The notes under the pieces are model-generated. The model saw only the letters and a list, made by a program, of their open reading frames with translations, was not told the origin of the DNA and made no database searches. Below are positions 1 to 10,052 of a stretch of 64,000 nt of DNA, one piece after another; position 1 is the stretch's first letter, and each line of letters opens with the position of its first letter. Source of the stretch: Saccharomycopsis malanga. Lineage: Eukaryota > Ascomycota > Saccharomycetes > Ascoideales > Saccharomycopsidaceae. The stretch lies in NCBI GenBank assembly GCA_004014935.1, contig CP025323.1, positions 2,805,001 through 2,869,000 of the forward strand. The letters run 5' to 3'. The position numbers and the translations under genes are program-made.

Positions 1-643
1 ACATCAAGTTTTTGTTAGCACTGTTGACCTTGGCATGATAATCGTTGAAAAGCTGTTGGAACTCTCTATGGACCTGGATCAACAGACTGTGGTCCAACAA
101 CGTAGGGTTTGCTACAATTATGATTCTGTTGAGCTTGTTGACCACGTAAAGTTTCCACAAGGTCTTGCCGTTACGGTAGTTAAAATCAAACTGTGACTCT
201 TTGAAGATCTTTTGATAGAACAATTGCAAGTAGTAATTCTGGCCTGACTCGTCGTAGTACAAAGGATTAACGGCATTTTGAGCAGCCGCTGGATCAACTA
301 CTTCGTTGGTGTAATCGTTGACAAACTCTACCAAGGCATTGCTGAAAAGAATTTTATTGATAGGACGTACCTGGACCAGGGGCCCCAAGTCGTTCAATCT
401 GCCCTCGTTGACGTCCTCAAGGGTGGTCAACAATGATGGATATTTGAGAATAATCTTTTTCAAAGAATAGTATAGCATTGGGGCAGTGATGTAGTTGGAG
501 TATGTTGCCCCGACTGCGATATTATTGAAAACATTACTTTCCTGTGTAAGATAATAGTTTAAAAGCTCATTGTAGCCTGGCTTGCGGTAGAACGACTCTC
601 TGACCAAGCCTGGTGTTGGCGTAGAGGCAGCTGGGGTGGCCAT
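1..643 (-). CDS. Alcohol O-acetyltransferase-like protein (AATase/Atf family), 5' part only
   Basis: The reading frame opens with ATG at 643-641 and stays open for 214 codons to the window edge, so the C-terminal part lies outside. The residues around 16-105 (FYRKPGYNELLNYYLTQ, then a run ending KYPSLLTTLED) resemble the N-terminal half of fungal AATase-family acyltransferases, which acetylate alcohols or sterols with acetyl-CoA. Residues 176-185 (IVANPTLLDH) sit where this superfamily carries its HxxxDG active site; here proline (P180) replaces the usual histidine while D184 is kept. Family assignment rests on remembered pattern, not alignment. No intron is evident. Another BAHD/condensation-type acyltransferase is possible. 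Confidence 0.5.
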   Translation of the reverse strand, partial: MATPAASTPTPGLVRESFYRKPGYNELLNYYLTQESNVFNNIAVGATYSNYITAPMLYYSLKKIILKYPSLLTTLEDVNEGRLNDLGPLVQVRPINKILFSNALVEFVNDYTNEVVDPAAAQNAVNPLYYDESGQNYYLQLFYQKIFKESQFDFNYRNGKTLWKLYVVNKLNRIIIVANPTLLDHSLLIQVHREFQQLFNDYHAKVNSANKNLM

Positions 644-2296
644 CTTTATGTCTTGTGAAAAGGATCTGTATAACAGAGGTATATGATAATTGGCGAAATA
701 ATGGGTATACGTAGCACGAACCACAAGGTTCCATAAATTAGAAATCTGAAAATAACAGGACTTAATACGATACTTATTGTTTGGCGAATGGCAGTTTATA
801 AAGCCGAGGACAGAATCACCTGCAGAAAGTTTAAAAAAATCAAGCTTTTTAGACCTAACAGGATCTAAAAGTGCAACAAAGAACGCATAATTGGCTTCTA
901 CTATATTTGGCTGATCAAACGACAGCTTCAAAAGCAGCAAATTCCACCAAGCACACCCTCGACTGACGATTGTCAAAGACCGGCATTAGTGCACCTCAAT
1001 GATTGGCGGCTACATAAAAGCCTTCGGGCAATAAGGCCTAAAAGGGAAATGCCCAGCAATTTTTGAACATCTTAGAGCTTTAAAACTACAGTCCTCAAAC
1101 ACCTGCTGCAAATCCGATGCTTGGGCAAGTACGGCATTCCAATGGTACCCACAAGAAACAATTCAATCCATCCAGTTCCATTCAATTTGTAAAACTCGAA
1201 AACCTTGGCCGATCTGCTGTCATGAGTGTAAGTTACCACATACTAAGTCTATTAGGATGGGGTGTCTTCTCAAACACTAAAGATCGCCCTTGCAGCACCA
1301 ACAATAGTCTGCTGGACCATAGAACTGCCCCCGTTTGGCTACAAAATTCTATTTTTTCTTCTACCGAGATATTCTAGTTCTGATCTGTTCACATTGAACG
1401 CTTTCAGAGTGCTGCGGCATCTTGAAAAGAGCAGCGTGTCCTAAACGGCTTTCTTAAAGAGAAATTGAAATTACCAGCTTGGGGGAAAACGGCATTAGTT
1501 TTTCCCCCCATATCTAGGGAGAAATGCCACTGCGTTCCCAGCCAACTATATATTGGGGCCAGGAAAAAGTCACTGTGGGCCGCGGAAACTCGTAAATTTC
1601 ACCTTCGGTACCGCGCCGGCCTCTCCATATTGTGAAGATGGATGGAAATTTAGAGTTTACGTTGTGCGTCATGTAGTGCAGTAACGTGCAACTTGTTTGC
1701 TGCAAGGTCGCTTTTTAGGAAAACTTTGTTCGTAAATTACGTGCGTGGGTCCCGTGGTCCTCTTATAGTAGTCTCAATACGCACACCCTGTTTATTGGCA
1801 GCCGCACACCCTGTTTCTCGATGATTGGTGTTGAGTAACCGTTTACCGTATTGGGCCGGTTCTACCTAGACGTGGATAGGTTTTGTTAGTTGTTATTTAA
1901 AGTTCAAATGGTATAATTGATCAAGTTAAAGTATAGTGAGAGTGTTAGCTATTAGTGACACTGTATAATGTTGCCAATAGTTTTATCTTTTCGAAAAATG
2001 TATAGTTCATGAAGGATAATCAATTGTCAGAGGAGATCTGTCAAAAAAGGGATAACTGATACACTATTGTTATATAATATGCTCTTAAGGTTGTATTGCC
2101 GACATTTATGTTTGTCTCCTTGTGGGCTACCAATGTAATTAGATTAGAGTTGTTCCAATAGTGGGTAGTTTTTGTCTTGGGGCTATAATGATTATGTTTT
2201 TGCAACTTGTGGATGTGTACTGGTTCTGATACAGCTCTTTAAATGTATTGGAAGCAATTTGTTCTTTTTAATGTAGTGCAACATATCCATGAGCTA
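644..2296. other. Gene-free intergenic region upstream of the acetyltransferase-like gene
   Basis: No convincing gene is seen. Short reading frames at 1117-1444 and 1514-1705 have no family resemblance. A 14-bp direct repeat (CGCACACCCTGTTT) lies at 1780-1793 and 1803-1816. Around 2203-2235 there is a short match to the 3' end of the interspersed SINE-like family (GTGTACTGG), perhaps an old fragment. Confidence 0.5.
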
Positions 2297-2595
2297 GCCG
2301 CTGGGCCGTATGGCTCAGTGGCCAGTGCTCTCGGAGAAGAGAAAAAAAGACCTAACAGGAACACGGGTTCGATTCCTATACGAACACTTTTTACTCATCC
2401 TTTTTGCAACGCTGAACATGCCTTCACAGGCAAGTGTGACTGTCTAGACCAAAACCTAGTGCTTACTTCCAACCAATTGAGTGAGAATATTATGATCAGC
2501 AGGACTGGGCTTTACCAAGTCCCATAAGACATATTGCGTATATACGAAACTGATATGTACTGGGCTTGAAGTATGAGATATTATTATTATTATTA
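2297..2595 (+). mobile_element. SINE-like element copy A (tRNA-derived head, TTA-repeat tail)
   Basis: This copy begins GCCGCTGGGCC and contains a perfect Pol III box A (TGGCTCAGTGG, about 2311) and a perfect box B (GGTTCGATTCC, about 2366). The body shares CTGAAC, ACAGGCAAGTG, CTAGACC and TAGTGCTTACTT with other copies. The conserved 3' end runs from TTACCAAGTCCC through GCGTATATACGAAACTGATA and TACTGGGCTTGAA to ATATTATTATTATTATTA. It has no long ORF. Its tail directly abuts the truncated 3' end of copy B in opposite orientation. Only a weak, decayed target-site duplication (ACATAT on both sides) can be proposed. Confidence 0.8.
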
Positions 2596-2798
2596 CATAT
2601 TGAAAAGTAAGCACTATCGGTCTAGGTTGTGTTTCAGACAGTTGCGCTGGCCTATAAATTCACGTTCAGCATCGTAAAAAGCAGCGAGTAAAAGTGTATT
2701 GATGGGAATCGAACCCGTGTTCCTGTTAGGTCTTCTTTCTCTTCTCGAAAGTATTGGTCGTTGAACGATTTTGCCAGGTCCTTATACGTCCCAGCGAC
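2596..2798 (-). mobile_element. SINE-like element copy B, 3'-truncated
   Basis: Read on the minus strand, this copy carries GAGAAGAGAAAGAAGACC, CCTAACAGGAACACGG, a perfect box B (GGTTCGATTCC), TTTTACTCGCTG, CTGAACGTGAAT and TAGTGCTTACTTTTCAAT, then stops where copy A's tail begins. Its 5' head (GTCGCTGGGACGTATAAGG) differs from copy A and has no good box A. The 3' half of the element is missing. Confidence 0.75.
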
Positions 2799-3106
2799 GA
2801 CTTTTACTATTAATACCTTGGAAAGAATCATAATTTACATGCAAAAAGTGACTATATTGAATAAAAATGAATAATAAAAGTATATACAATTTCAGCACAG
2901 TCCCTGATTAGTATGTGATGCAAGAACAACTGTATTTGTTTGATATTGCAAACTTCTGATGTATTTGTTTTAGCAGTACATTTGGCAAGATTTCCAGTGA
3001 GATTTGCTAAAACCCATACATTCAAAATAAAATTAACAGATATTATATTATAAAATTAACTAAACAAAATGTGTCGTACATTGTAATAAAAAAACACCCC
3101 ACACGT

Positions 3107-6100
3107 TTAATATGCGGCCTCGTGCATTTCTCCATACTTTCCTCTTGCTTTGGTGGTGTCGTACATTCTGACCAACTTTTCCTGACCTTCTTCAGCCTGG
3201 GAAAATGCAAAGCCACGTTGTTTTCTCATTCTTTGCACCTGTCTGACCTTGCGGATTGCCTTTTGGAACTGTTCCATGCGTGGACGATAGTCCTGGATGT
3301 TGTACTTTTGGATTTCCTGGACATAATGGTACAATTCTGGCTTGTACATGCGTTTGTAGTACTTCCACAAGAGATCTCTGAGCAAACAGAGCACAGGGAC
3401 GCAGAAGATACTTGCCCAGAATGTTGCAGAGCCGTACAAATGGCTCAAGACGCCCTTGTATTCTTTTGAGACGTTGACTAATGGGGCAATTGTGGCATAG
3501 GCAGGGAAGAAAAGAAGCCAGAATGCTAAAGAGCCAGGAATGGCGATAATGGTGAATTTTGTCCAGATGTTGCTGATAAGTGCAGCTTTGCCTAAAACAG
3601 TGACGACAGCTGCTGTATAGATGGCAGTACCCCATACCCAATGATCAGCAGCTAGACCGTTGCCAAGAGCATTACTGTTTGCATAAAAGAAACGCATACA
3701 CACGTAGATGATTGCGGAGTGGTAAAAACCGTTGATAACCCAGCCCCAAAAGATGCGGACGTTGAAAAACCTACTGGACTGGCCAAGCTGGTACAATTGC
3801 GGGTATCTGTCGAGCAAACGGGCGCTGATAAACTGATCAAAGACACCTAGCACAAACGGAGGGAACACTGTGAACAAGACGTTGTAAAATGTCAACGTCC
3901 AAGACTCTGCAATGGACTGACCACTGAATCCGTTTTCAAAGACATACCAGAACTGGGTCATGTATAATGCAATGTTCTTGTAAAAACTATACAATATTGC
4001 CTGTGAGATACGCTGGTACGACCATGCACCATGAACAAGTAAGAGTTTACGCAAGTATTTGAATTGTCCCACTGCAAAATCAGCAGACCGCGCTGCTTGC
4101 ATTCCTTCCATACCGCTGATACCCACGCCAACATGTGCTGCTTGAATCATTGACACATCGTTTGCTCCATCGCCAATGGCTAAGAGCAACGAATCCTTCT
4201 TTTTACTTTTTACCATCTTCACAACAAGCGCTTTCTGCAACGGCGACACTCTGCAGCAAATTACTGCCTTACAAAGCACCCCAATCTCTAAAAGCAAATC
4301 CTGTAGATCCGGCTGGAGCGCATATGTAAGTGATTTGCCGTCAATGACTAACGCCAATGAGTCCATATCTGCCGCGCCAATGTCCGGATGACTTTTCAAC
4401 GCACGGATCTTCTCCTCCAAGTTGTATCGTGTGTCCTCTTTCGTGTCCTCGTTCACAATCAACAAATTCATATCTTCGGACAACAACTTGCATGACATGC
4501 CGATATTGATTGCTGTCTCCTGTCTGTCGCCAGTTAGGACCCATACTTTGATACCAGCGTCCTGCAACGTGTGGATTGTTTCTGGCACGCCGTCCTGCAA
4601 TTTGTCCTCAATCGCCGTGGCTCCAAGAAGAAAAAGATCTTTTTCGATCAACTCTGCCGCCTCGTCAAGCTTCTCTGCTCGGTTCTCTAGTGCTACCGAC
4701 GCCTTGCGGTGCACCGCACACCAGCTGGCATACTCGTCCTCCGGAATTATCCGGCTTGCAATACAAAGTGTACGCAACCCATCTGCTGCAAACTCTTCAA
4801 GATGACGCAACGTGGCATCAACATACGGGTTGCCGTCTGTCGACAACCGTTCGAGCACCACTGTGTCTGCACCCTTACAGTACAATCGGACCATTCCATC
4901 GGGACACCGAAAGATGGCACTCATCCGTTTCCGCGTCGAGTTAAACTCGCACACGTTCAAAAGCTCATACTGCTGTGGGCCGGCGGTTGTCTCAATGGTG
5001 ATTTCCCGAGGAGTCCGAGTGGTAAACCGAAAGCCGAGATCTGCCGCACCTTGGACCAAGGCGCCCTCGTCAGGAGATGCCGCTTGATATTTGATAGAGC
5101 CATCGGGTTTGGTTTCCGGAATAACTGTATGGCACGCTGCCAACAACGTGAAAAACTCATTAATCACTCGACCCTCGGAGCCTTCAGAGCCTCCAGAGGC
5201 AGCGGCACGGAGCCGGTCCTGCATGGCGGCAAAGGTGTGGAAACCAACTTCGATGCCGTCATCACCAAGCACGGCGTTCTGGTCCTCGGGGATCTCTGCA
5301 ATGTAACAGCGGCCGGCAATGGTGCAGGAGTGAAACTCCATAATGTTTCGTGTCAAGGTACCGGTCTTATCACTGAACACATACTCTATTTGGCCAAGTT
5401 CCTCGACCAATGAAGACGTGCGCACAACTGTGGGGGTGTCAGTGATGTCGTAATACATGTCCAAATCGGAGGCGATCATGATTGCCTGGTAAAACTTGAT
5501 GACTTCAACAGTGACAAATAAGGAGATTGGAACCAAGTTGGAAAACAAAATCCAGTAGGTTAACAAGTCCTTGAAGAATAAACGCGCGCGGCTGGTGCCC
5601 TGGACATGAAGATAGGCCATGTGGCTGCTGTTAACCGACACCGTGACTACATTTCCCACCGAAGATACAAGAGCCAAGACTATGAGGATGCCAAAGAGTG
5701 CCAAGATCTGCAAGTTGATAGTGCGCTCGACAGCTGTACGCTTGATTGGCGTGGTAGTGGCATTGCGCATGAGCTTTGTCTCATGACCTGTGAAGACAAC
5801 AATACCATGGACAAAAGGGGTGTTTCTGAGTGTTGCTCCACGCAATAGCAACTGTTCTGGGTTGACTGGGATCTCGCGAGTGGCCCCAGACGCATTGTCA
5901 ACAAGTTCCAAGGTTCCCTCGTACGTGTAGAGCGAGGAATTTGGCTGTTCGCTGAGAACGCGGCCGTGAAGCCGTGCCAAGTCCTTTGGGTTGACTAATT
6001 GTGCAGTGTGCTCCAACGACTGCTTGATTTTCAAGTTGGTTTCGCCATCGAGGTTGGCGGTCTCAATATAGCACAATCCCTCGGGCTCGGAAGAGGAAAG

Positions 6101-7027
6101 AAGAATCAAGTCGGCCGGGAAAGGTTCCTCAGACTCGACGCGCACAATATCGCCCACGGCAACGTGTAGCCAGTGTTTGGGCACAAATCGGCCTGACAAC
6201 GGATCCAACACCTGTGCCTGTGAGTAATTTAGCTCCTTGTCGGCATTGGCACGCTTCACGTCCTCCAAAACCTCCTTGACCGCTGCAACAAGCAAAACCA
6301 CTAGCAATGTACCAATAGTGGTGTACCGGTTCGTCGGCGACACGTTCGGAACCTGCTGGATAACGGACGTGAACAAAAAGAACAAGTTGGCGTACTTGGA
6401 GAACTCTTGGAACAAAAACTTGGGCAAGAACGTGGCTACATTGTACTTGGTCGTTGATACATGGTTGTTTTTGTATGTGACGGGCGACGGCTCGTTGATA
6501 AGTATTGTTCGCGGCCCCATGTTACTATATTCATTACTTTTGCCGCCTACTAAACGTTTGAATATTGACCTTATGTCAAACTTGTTTGTTGAGGCGTCAT
6601 ACTCGTTGGACTCGTGGGCCGCTTTAGCAGCGCCACTGTTAACAAACGGATTCACCTGGTCGTCCCTTGAACTGATGGTGAAAGTGTCGTCTTCCATCCG
6701 AGATGACGTGGACACCGCTCTATTGTCGTTAAATGGATTCAGATACTGTGTGTTGAGAGTCTCCAGAGTCGGATTCAAGTACAAATTGGACCCACTCCGT
6801 AGATTGCGGTACGGCGACGTGAATAGATCGCCATGGCTGCTCTGAGGCGCCACATTGCTATTGTACCCTAGACTGTTTGAATATGAACCGCTGTCAACAT
6901 CAATGAGATTCTGATTCTGAAAATTGTGTGTGTTGTAGCTTGGCGAGGAACTCATAAGATCTACATCATACACACTGTCAGAATTGAGCTTGTTACGCCG
7001 CTCATCAAATGGATCCCGGTCAGCCAT
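3107..7027 (-). CDS. DRS2: P4-type phospholipid flippase (Drs2-like)
   Basis: This 1306-aa protein is a P4 ATPase that moves aminophospholipids from the lumenal to the cytosolic leaflet, known at the trans-Golgi for Drs2. Visible hallmarks are ANLDGETNLK of the actuator domain, the transmembrane PISLFVTVE segment, the phosphorylation motif DKTGTLT near residue 553, TGDRQET near 833, and GDGANDVSMIQAAHVGVGIS near 950, followed by a C-terminal bundle of membrane segments. The N-terminus is a disordered Ser/Asn-rich tail and the end is basic. Length fits Drs2 (about 1355 aa in S. cerevisiae). Known partners are Cdc50-type subunits, not encoded here. The gene is noticeably more GC-rich than most neighbours. 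DRS2 rather than DNF is chosen from overall resemblance; paralogue choice is fairly safe. Confidence 0.9.
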   Translation of the reverse strand: MADRDPFDERRNKLNSDSVYDVDLMSSSPSYNTHNFQNQNLIDVDSGSYSNSLGYNSNVAPQSSHGDLFTSPYRNLRSGSNLYLNPTLETLNTQYLNPFNDNRAVSTSSRMEDDTFTISSRDDQVNPFVNSGAAKAAHESNEYDASTNKFDIRSIFKRLVGGKSNEYSNMGPRTILINEPSPVTYKNNHVSTTKYNVATFLPKFLFQEFSKYANLFFLFTSVIQQVPNVSPTNRYTTIGTLLVVLLVAAVKEVLEDVKRANADKELNYSQAQVLDPLSGRFVPKHWLHVAVGDIVRVESEEPFPADLILLSSSEPEGLCYIETANLDGETNLKIKQSLEHTAQLVNPKDLARLHGRVLSEQPNSSLYTYEGTLELVDNASGATREIPVNPEQLLLRGATLRNTPFVHGIVVFTGHETKLMRNATTTPIKRTAVERTINLQILALFGILIVLALVSSVGNVVTVSVNSSHMAYLHVQGTSRARLFFKDLLTYWILFSNLVPISLFVTVEVIKFYQAIMIASDLDMYYDITDTPTVVRTSSLVEELGQIEYVFSDKTGTLTRNIMEFHSCTIAGRCYIAEIPEDQNAVLGDDGIEVGFHTFAAMQDRLRAAASGGSEGSEGRVINEFFTLLAACHTVIPETKPDGSIKYQAASPDEGALVQGAADLGFRFTTRTPREITIETTAGPQQYELLNVCEFNSTRKRMSAIFRCPDGMVRLYCKGADTVVLERLSTDGNPYVDATLRHLEEFAADGLRTLCIASRIIPEDEYASWCAVHRKASVALENRAEKLDEAAELIEKDLFLLGATAIEDKLQDGVPETIHTLQDAGIKVWVLTGDRQETAINIGMSCKLLSEDMNLLIVNEDTKEDTRYNLEEKIRALKSHPDIGAADMDSLALVIDGKSLTYALQPDLQDLLLEIGVLCKAVICCRVSPLQKALVVKMVKSKKKDSLLLAIGDGANDVSMIQAAHVGVGISGMEGMQAARSADFAVGQFKYLRKLLLVHGAWSYQRISQAILYSFYKNIALYMTQFWYVFENGFSGQSIAESWTLTFYNVLFTVFPPFVLGVFDQFISARLLDRYPQLYQLGQSSRFFNVRIFWGWVINGFYHSAIIYVCMRFFYANSNALGNGLAADHWVWGTAIYTAAVVTVLGKAALISNIWTKFTIIAIPGSLAFWLLFFPAYATIAPLVNVSKEYKGVLSHLYGSATFWASIFCVPVLCLLRDLLWKYYKRMYKPELYHYVQEIQKYNIQDYRPRMEQFQKAIRKVRQVQRMRKQRGFAFSQAEEGQEKLVRMYDTTKARGKYGEMHEAAY

Positions 7028-7295
7028 CTTGTCTTTGGTTATCTTATGTACTGGCCCATCGCTTTGTAAGATCTAAACAGGTTATTAACAGCGTAGATAT
7101 AGAAAATTTAGCGCCCACATGCCCGTGCCGCGTAACCCATCTCTAATAAACGTCATCTACACTGTATATACGTTGTAAATGCCTTTTGACTGGAAGAAAC
7201 TGTTGTTTTTGCCAAAATAGATAATAATTGGTAATAGAACTGGTGGAGTGTATATAGTTAATAGTGATTAGTTAAATGATATATAATTTATAGTG

Positions 7296-7437
7296 GCCGT
7301 TGGGCCGTATGGCTCAGTAGCCTGTGCTCTCGAAGAAGAGAAAAAAGACCTAACGGGTGAGATAATTATAGTCTTACCAAGTCCCTTTAGAAATGGGGGG
7401 TATATACGAAACTGCTATGTACTGGGCTAGATTATGA
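7296..7437 (+). mobile_element. SINE-like element copy F, internally deleted
   Basis: The head (GCCGTTGGGCCGTATGG, box A TGGCTCAGTAG, then GAAGAAGAGAAAAAAGACC) is very close to copy A. It jumps from GACCTAAC directly to GGGTGAG, losing box B and most of the body, and resumes with TTACCAAGTCCCTTTAG and TATATACGAAACTGCTATGT, ending at TACTGGGCT. The ATT tail is absent or decayed. Confidence 0.7.
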
Positions 7438-7495
7438 ACATAGTTGAAGCAAATAGTAGAAATATAAAGAGAGTTATTAAAAACAGCTATTAAAA

Positions 7496-7605
7496 AGAAC
7501 CATTGAGTGACAATACTATGATGTTTGAGGCATTGATTCAGTCTTCTACTGAGTTGAGCAACTCCCTTTAGTATGCATTTTGACATGTACTAAGCTGAAT
7601 ATAGA
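7496..7605 (+). repeat. Decayed 3' fragment of the SINE-like family (copy G)
   Basis: ATTGAGTGACAATACTATGAT matches copy A's ATTGAGTGAGAATATTATGAT apart from two bases, and CAACTCCCTTTAG with ACATGTACTAAGCTGAATATA follows in the same order as in the full element. Head and tail are missing. Confidence 0.45.
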
Positions 7606-8044
7606 AAAATTGTCAGTATTCACTCATAAATATTGTAATATATAGAAGATAATAGTTTCGGTACTGGCCTGAACATTGCCATGGAGAAAGTGCAAGCCAA
7701 CCAAGCAGCGGGACTCATGATGACAACACCGTAGAGAAGATCAGAAATACTCTTCCAGAAATGTGGTCCAACTCTTTTTAACAACAAATTGTAAAAAAAA
7801 ATTTAAAATAAAATATAAGGAGCAAAGAAAGCTGTGTAAAAATTTCAAAACCATAACCATGAGTCGCTTTCAAACCTATTGGAGTACAGATCAACTCTTC
7901 CTCCTTTCCCTTATAAAAGGTTATCGACACTTTGGTTTTACTGTAGTATCACCTACGTTTAACAATAGTATCGCTTAAATGGTCATTTCCCAGTTTTGCA
8001 TATTCTACCTACCATAATCATTATTAAACTGCATACTTAAGAGA

Positions 8045-8085
8045 TTGATATGTTCTGGGCTTGAAATATATGATAACATTATTAC
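8045..8085 (+). repeat. 3'-end fragment of the SINE-like family (copy H)
   Basis: TTGATATGTTCTGGGCTTGA followed by AATATATGAT and an ATT-rich end matches the terminal 40 nt of copy C with few changes. Nothing of the head or body remains nearby. Confidence 0.6.
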
Positions 8086-8330
8086 TTAAGAGATACATTC
8101 CCAATGACTAGAAGTTCAAGATATGTATTTATTACAATCATAAAATTGTCTGTTAAATTCTATTCCTTACTAGCCTTCAACCAGACTCTTATTTGGTCAT
8201 TTTGTTAATCACAAAGATCTAGCATGAGAACAAGACTGATCCACTACGAAGCAATTATTCATCGAAAAGGGTTCATTCATTCAAACAATATCAGAGCGAA
8301 TTGCAATAGAGATTCTCAAGTCTATAAAAC

Positions 8331-9479
8331 TTATTTAGAGGCTTCAGCCTTCTTGGCCTTCTTTTTATTAGTCTTCAATGGTTTTTTCAACAATTCCAAG
8401 ATTTCAGGGTCTTCAATCTTGTGTTCGCTTTCAACCTTGCTAATATCAAAGTTTGGATAAGCCAATTTGACAACACCATTCTTGGTCAAGGCGACGGTAC
8501 TGAAAAACTGAGCGATAATTTCTCCTTCTTTCTCGCTGACAACGTCGTAAGCGGTCATGACGTTATGGTTAACACATTCTTGCAAACCCATTCTACCTTT
8601 GGTTGGCTCCTTCAACTCACGGATAGGAACTGGGAAATGAGCAGATTGTTTCTTAATTTCAGCCAAGGCTTGGTGGGAAGCCTTCAATTTCAAAGAGTAG
8701 TTGTTACCAGTCAATTTGTAAATACTGGTTCTGATATCACCAGATTTAGCCTTACCGTCCTTGGAAGAACTGATCAAAATGTCCAAACCAAAGACATCGC
8801 CAATTTTGAAGTTCAAAGATGGAACCTGATTCTTTTGAGATTCGTTAGGGTTGATAATGATTTCTTTCTCGCCCAAAACAACGTTTCTCTCTTGACTGTA
8901 GGACAACATACCTTCCAATGGGGTAGTGTCAAAAGCCTTGGCAATCTTGCCAACAACACTGGTGACATCGTAGTTCTTCTTGTCCTCGCTGATCAATCTC
9001 AAGGTGGCCTCACTAGCATAGTAGGCAGCAGCAATTACATCAGCAGCTCTACCGGTGATCTTACCCTCATTTCCAACAACAATAGTTTCGGCCAAAGCAG
9101 AGCCAAAGCCGTCTATTTGAGCACCCAATTGGATCTTGACAACATCACCCTTCTTCAAGGTCAAGTTGGCTGTCTTGTCATCAGCACTGACTGGCGACAA
9201 GTACTCAGCAATGTTGTTTGGAGATACAGAGGTAGGAAAACCAATACCCTTGGATTCAACCTTGCTCTTCTTGGAGTTGTAGATCTTGGATGTCTCCTCA
9301 ATCAACAATTCATCTCCAAATTTACAAAGCTCAAACACTGTTGCTCCTGGAATAGCAAGCTTCTTAACTTCTTCCAAAACCTTCAAGGAAATCTCTCCAG
9401 CAGTCTTGTACTTGGTCACAACATCGGAATTGTTGATGGTGTAATCTGGTTTCGCTTCAGCAGCAGCGGTGGTCGACAT
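8331..9479 (-). CDS. Ebp1/PA2G4-family protein (pita-bread fold, methionine aminopeptidase-like)
   Basis: The 382-aa product begins MSTTAAAEAKPDYTINNSDV and continues VVTKYKTAGEISLKVLEEV, GATVFELCKFGD, GIGFPTSVSPNNI and LKKGDVVKIQLGAQIDGF, the order seen in the PA2G4/Ebp1 branch of the methionine aminopeptidase fold. The family binds ribosomes and rRNA and is regarded as catalytically inactive. The C-terminus is lysine-rich (KKPLKTNKKKAKKAEASK), typical of the family. It shares a divergent promoter with PDS5. An A-rich/T-rich RRPE-like patch (AAAAAATTTTTT, about 9567-9579) upstream fits ribosome-biogenesis regulation but is weak evidence. The related Arx1 shuttling factor is longer and less similar in its N-terminus. 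Confidence 0.85.
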   Translation of the reverse strand: MSTTAAAEAKPDYTINNSDVVTKYKTAGEISLKVLEEVKKLAIPGATVFELCKFGDELLIEETSKIYNSKKSKVESKGIGFPTSVSPNNIAEYLSPVSADDKTANLTLKKGDVVKIQLGAQIDGFGSALAETIVVGNEGKITGRAADVIAAAYYASEATLRLISEDKKNYDVTSVVGKIAKAFDTTPLEGMLSYSQERNVVLGEKEIIINPNESQKNQVPSLNFKIGDVFGLDILISSSKDGKAKSGDIRTSIYKLTGNNYSLKLKASHQALAEIKKQSAHFPVPIRELKEPTKGRMGLQECVNHNVMTAYDVVSEKEGEIIAQFFSTVALTKNGVVKLAYPNFDISKVESEHKIEDPEILELLKKPLKTNKKKAKKAEASK

Positions 9480-10052
9480 CTTATTTTAATCCACAATTGA
9501 TGTTCTTCGGTATTTAATCGTTATTTCTTTCCTCTCATACATTTTCTTTCTATTAGGTCAAAATAAAAAATTTTTTGGGCAACTTAGTGGATCGCTGGAA
9601 GGCTGCGGTGCCAATAGCACGTTTCGTGTGCCAAATATTTTTTATCTTTTATTACCCGGATCACATTTAAGAAGTTAATTGATTTGCCCCGTTTCAGGGT
9701 TTACAATTCTAACATTGTCTATTCTGTTTAATGTTCTTTGTTATTTTATTGCTAAATGTTGGTTTTTTATCATAAAGTTCCATAATAAACTGCTTTATAC
9801 AGAATATTGTTACTGTCACGTGTGTATCATATGTCATTCACGTGCATATCACGTTTTCCTCCAAATTTTGAAAGAAAAAAGAATACGCGGTAAACAAGAG
9901 TAGCAGTAGCAGGATTCTTGACGCGTCGTGATTTAAGACAAGCTCATCGGTGTTTGAAGGATTAATATTAAAGCTAATATAGTGGGTGGATATTCGTTAC
10001 AAGTGCAATTGAGGGTTATTCTTATCCATACTATAGCGATAGTGAAGTCACA
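9480..10052. promoter_or_regulatory. Divergent promoter between the PA2G4-like gene and PDS5
   Basis: The region carries two CACGTG boxes (9817-9822 and 9839-9844), a class bound by Cbf1-type bHLH factors, and one ACGCGT (9921-9926), the MluI cell-cycle box bound by MBF. The ACGCGT lies about 130 bp before the PDS5 ATG. MBF control of cohesion genes at G1/S is established in other yeasts; its use here is inference. Confidence 0.5.

Noticed and set aside
2243-2527. 94-codon frame inside SINE-like copy A
   Set aside because: It lies over the tRNA-like head and body, is not kept open in other copies, and is explained by the repeat.
3071-3469. Plus-strand frames within DRS2 (also 4709-5413 and 6237-6845)
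   Set aside because: They are antisense shadows of the flippase gene.
8421-9500. 359-codon frame antisense to the PA2G4-like gene
   Set aside because: It is the mirror of a strongly biased coding frame; it has no family resemblance.
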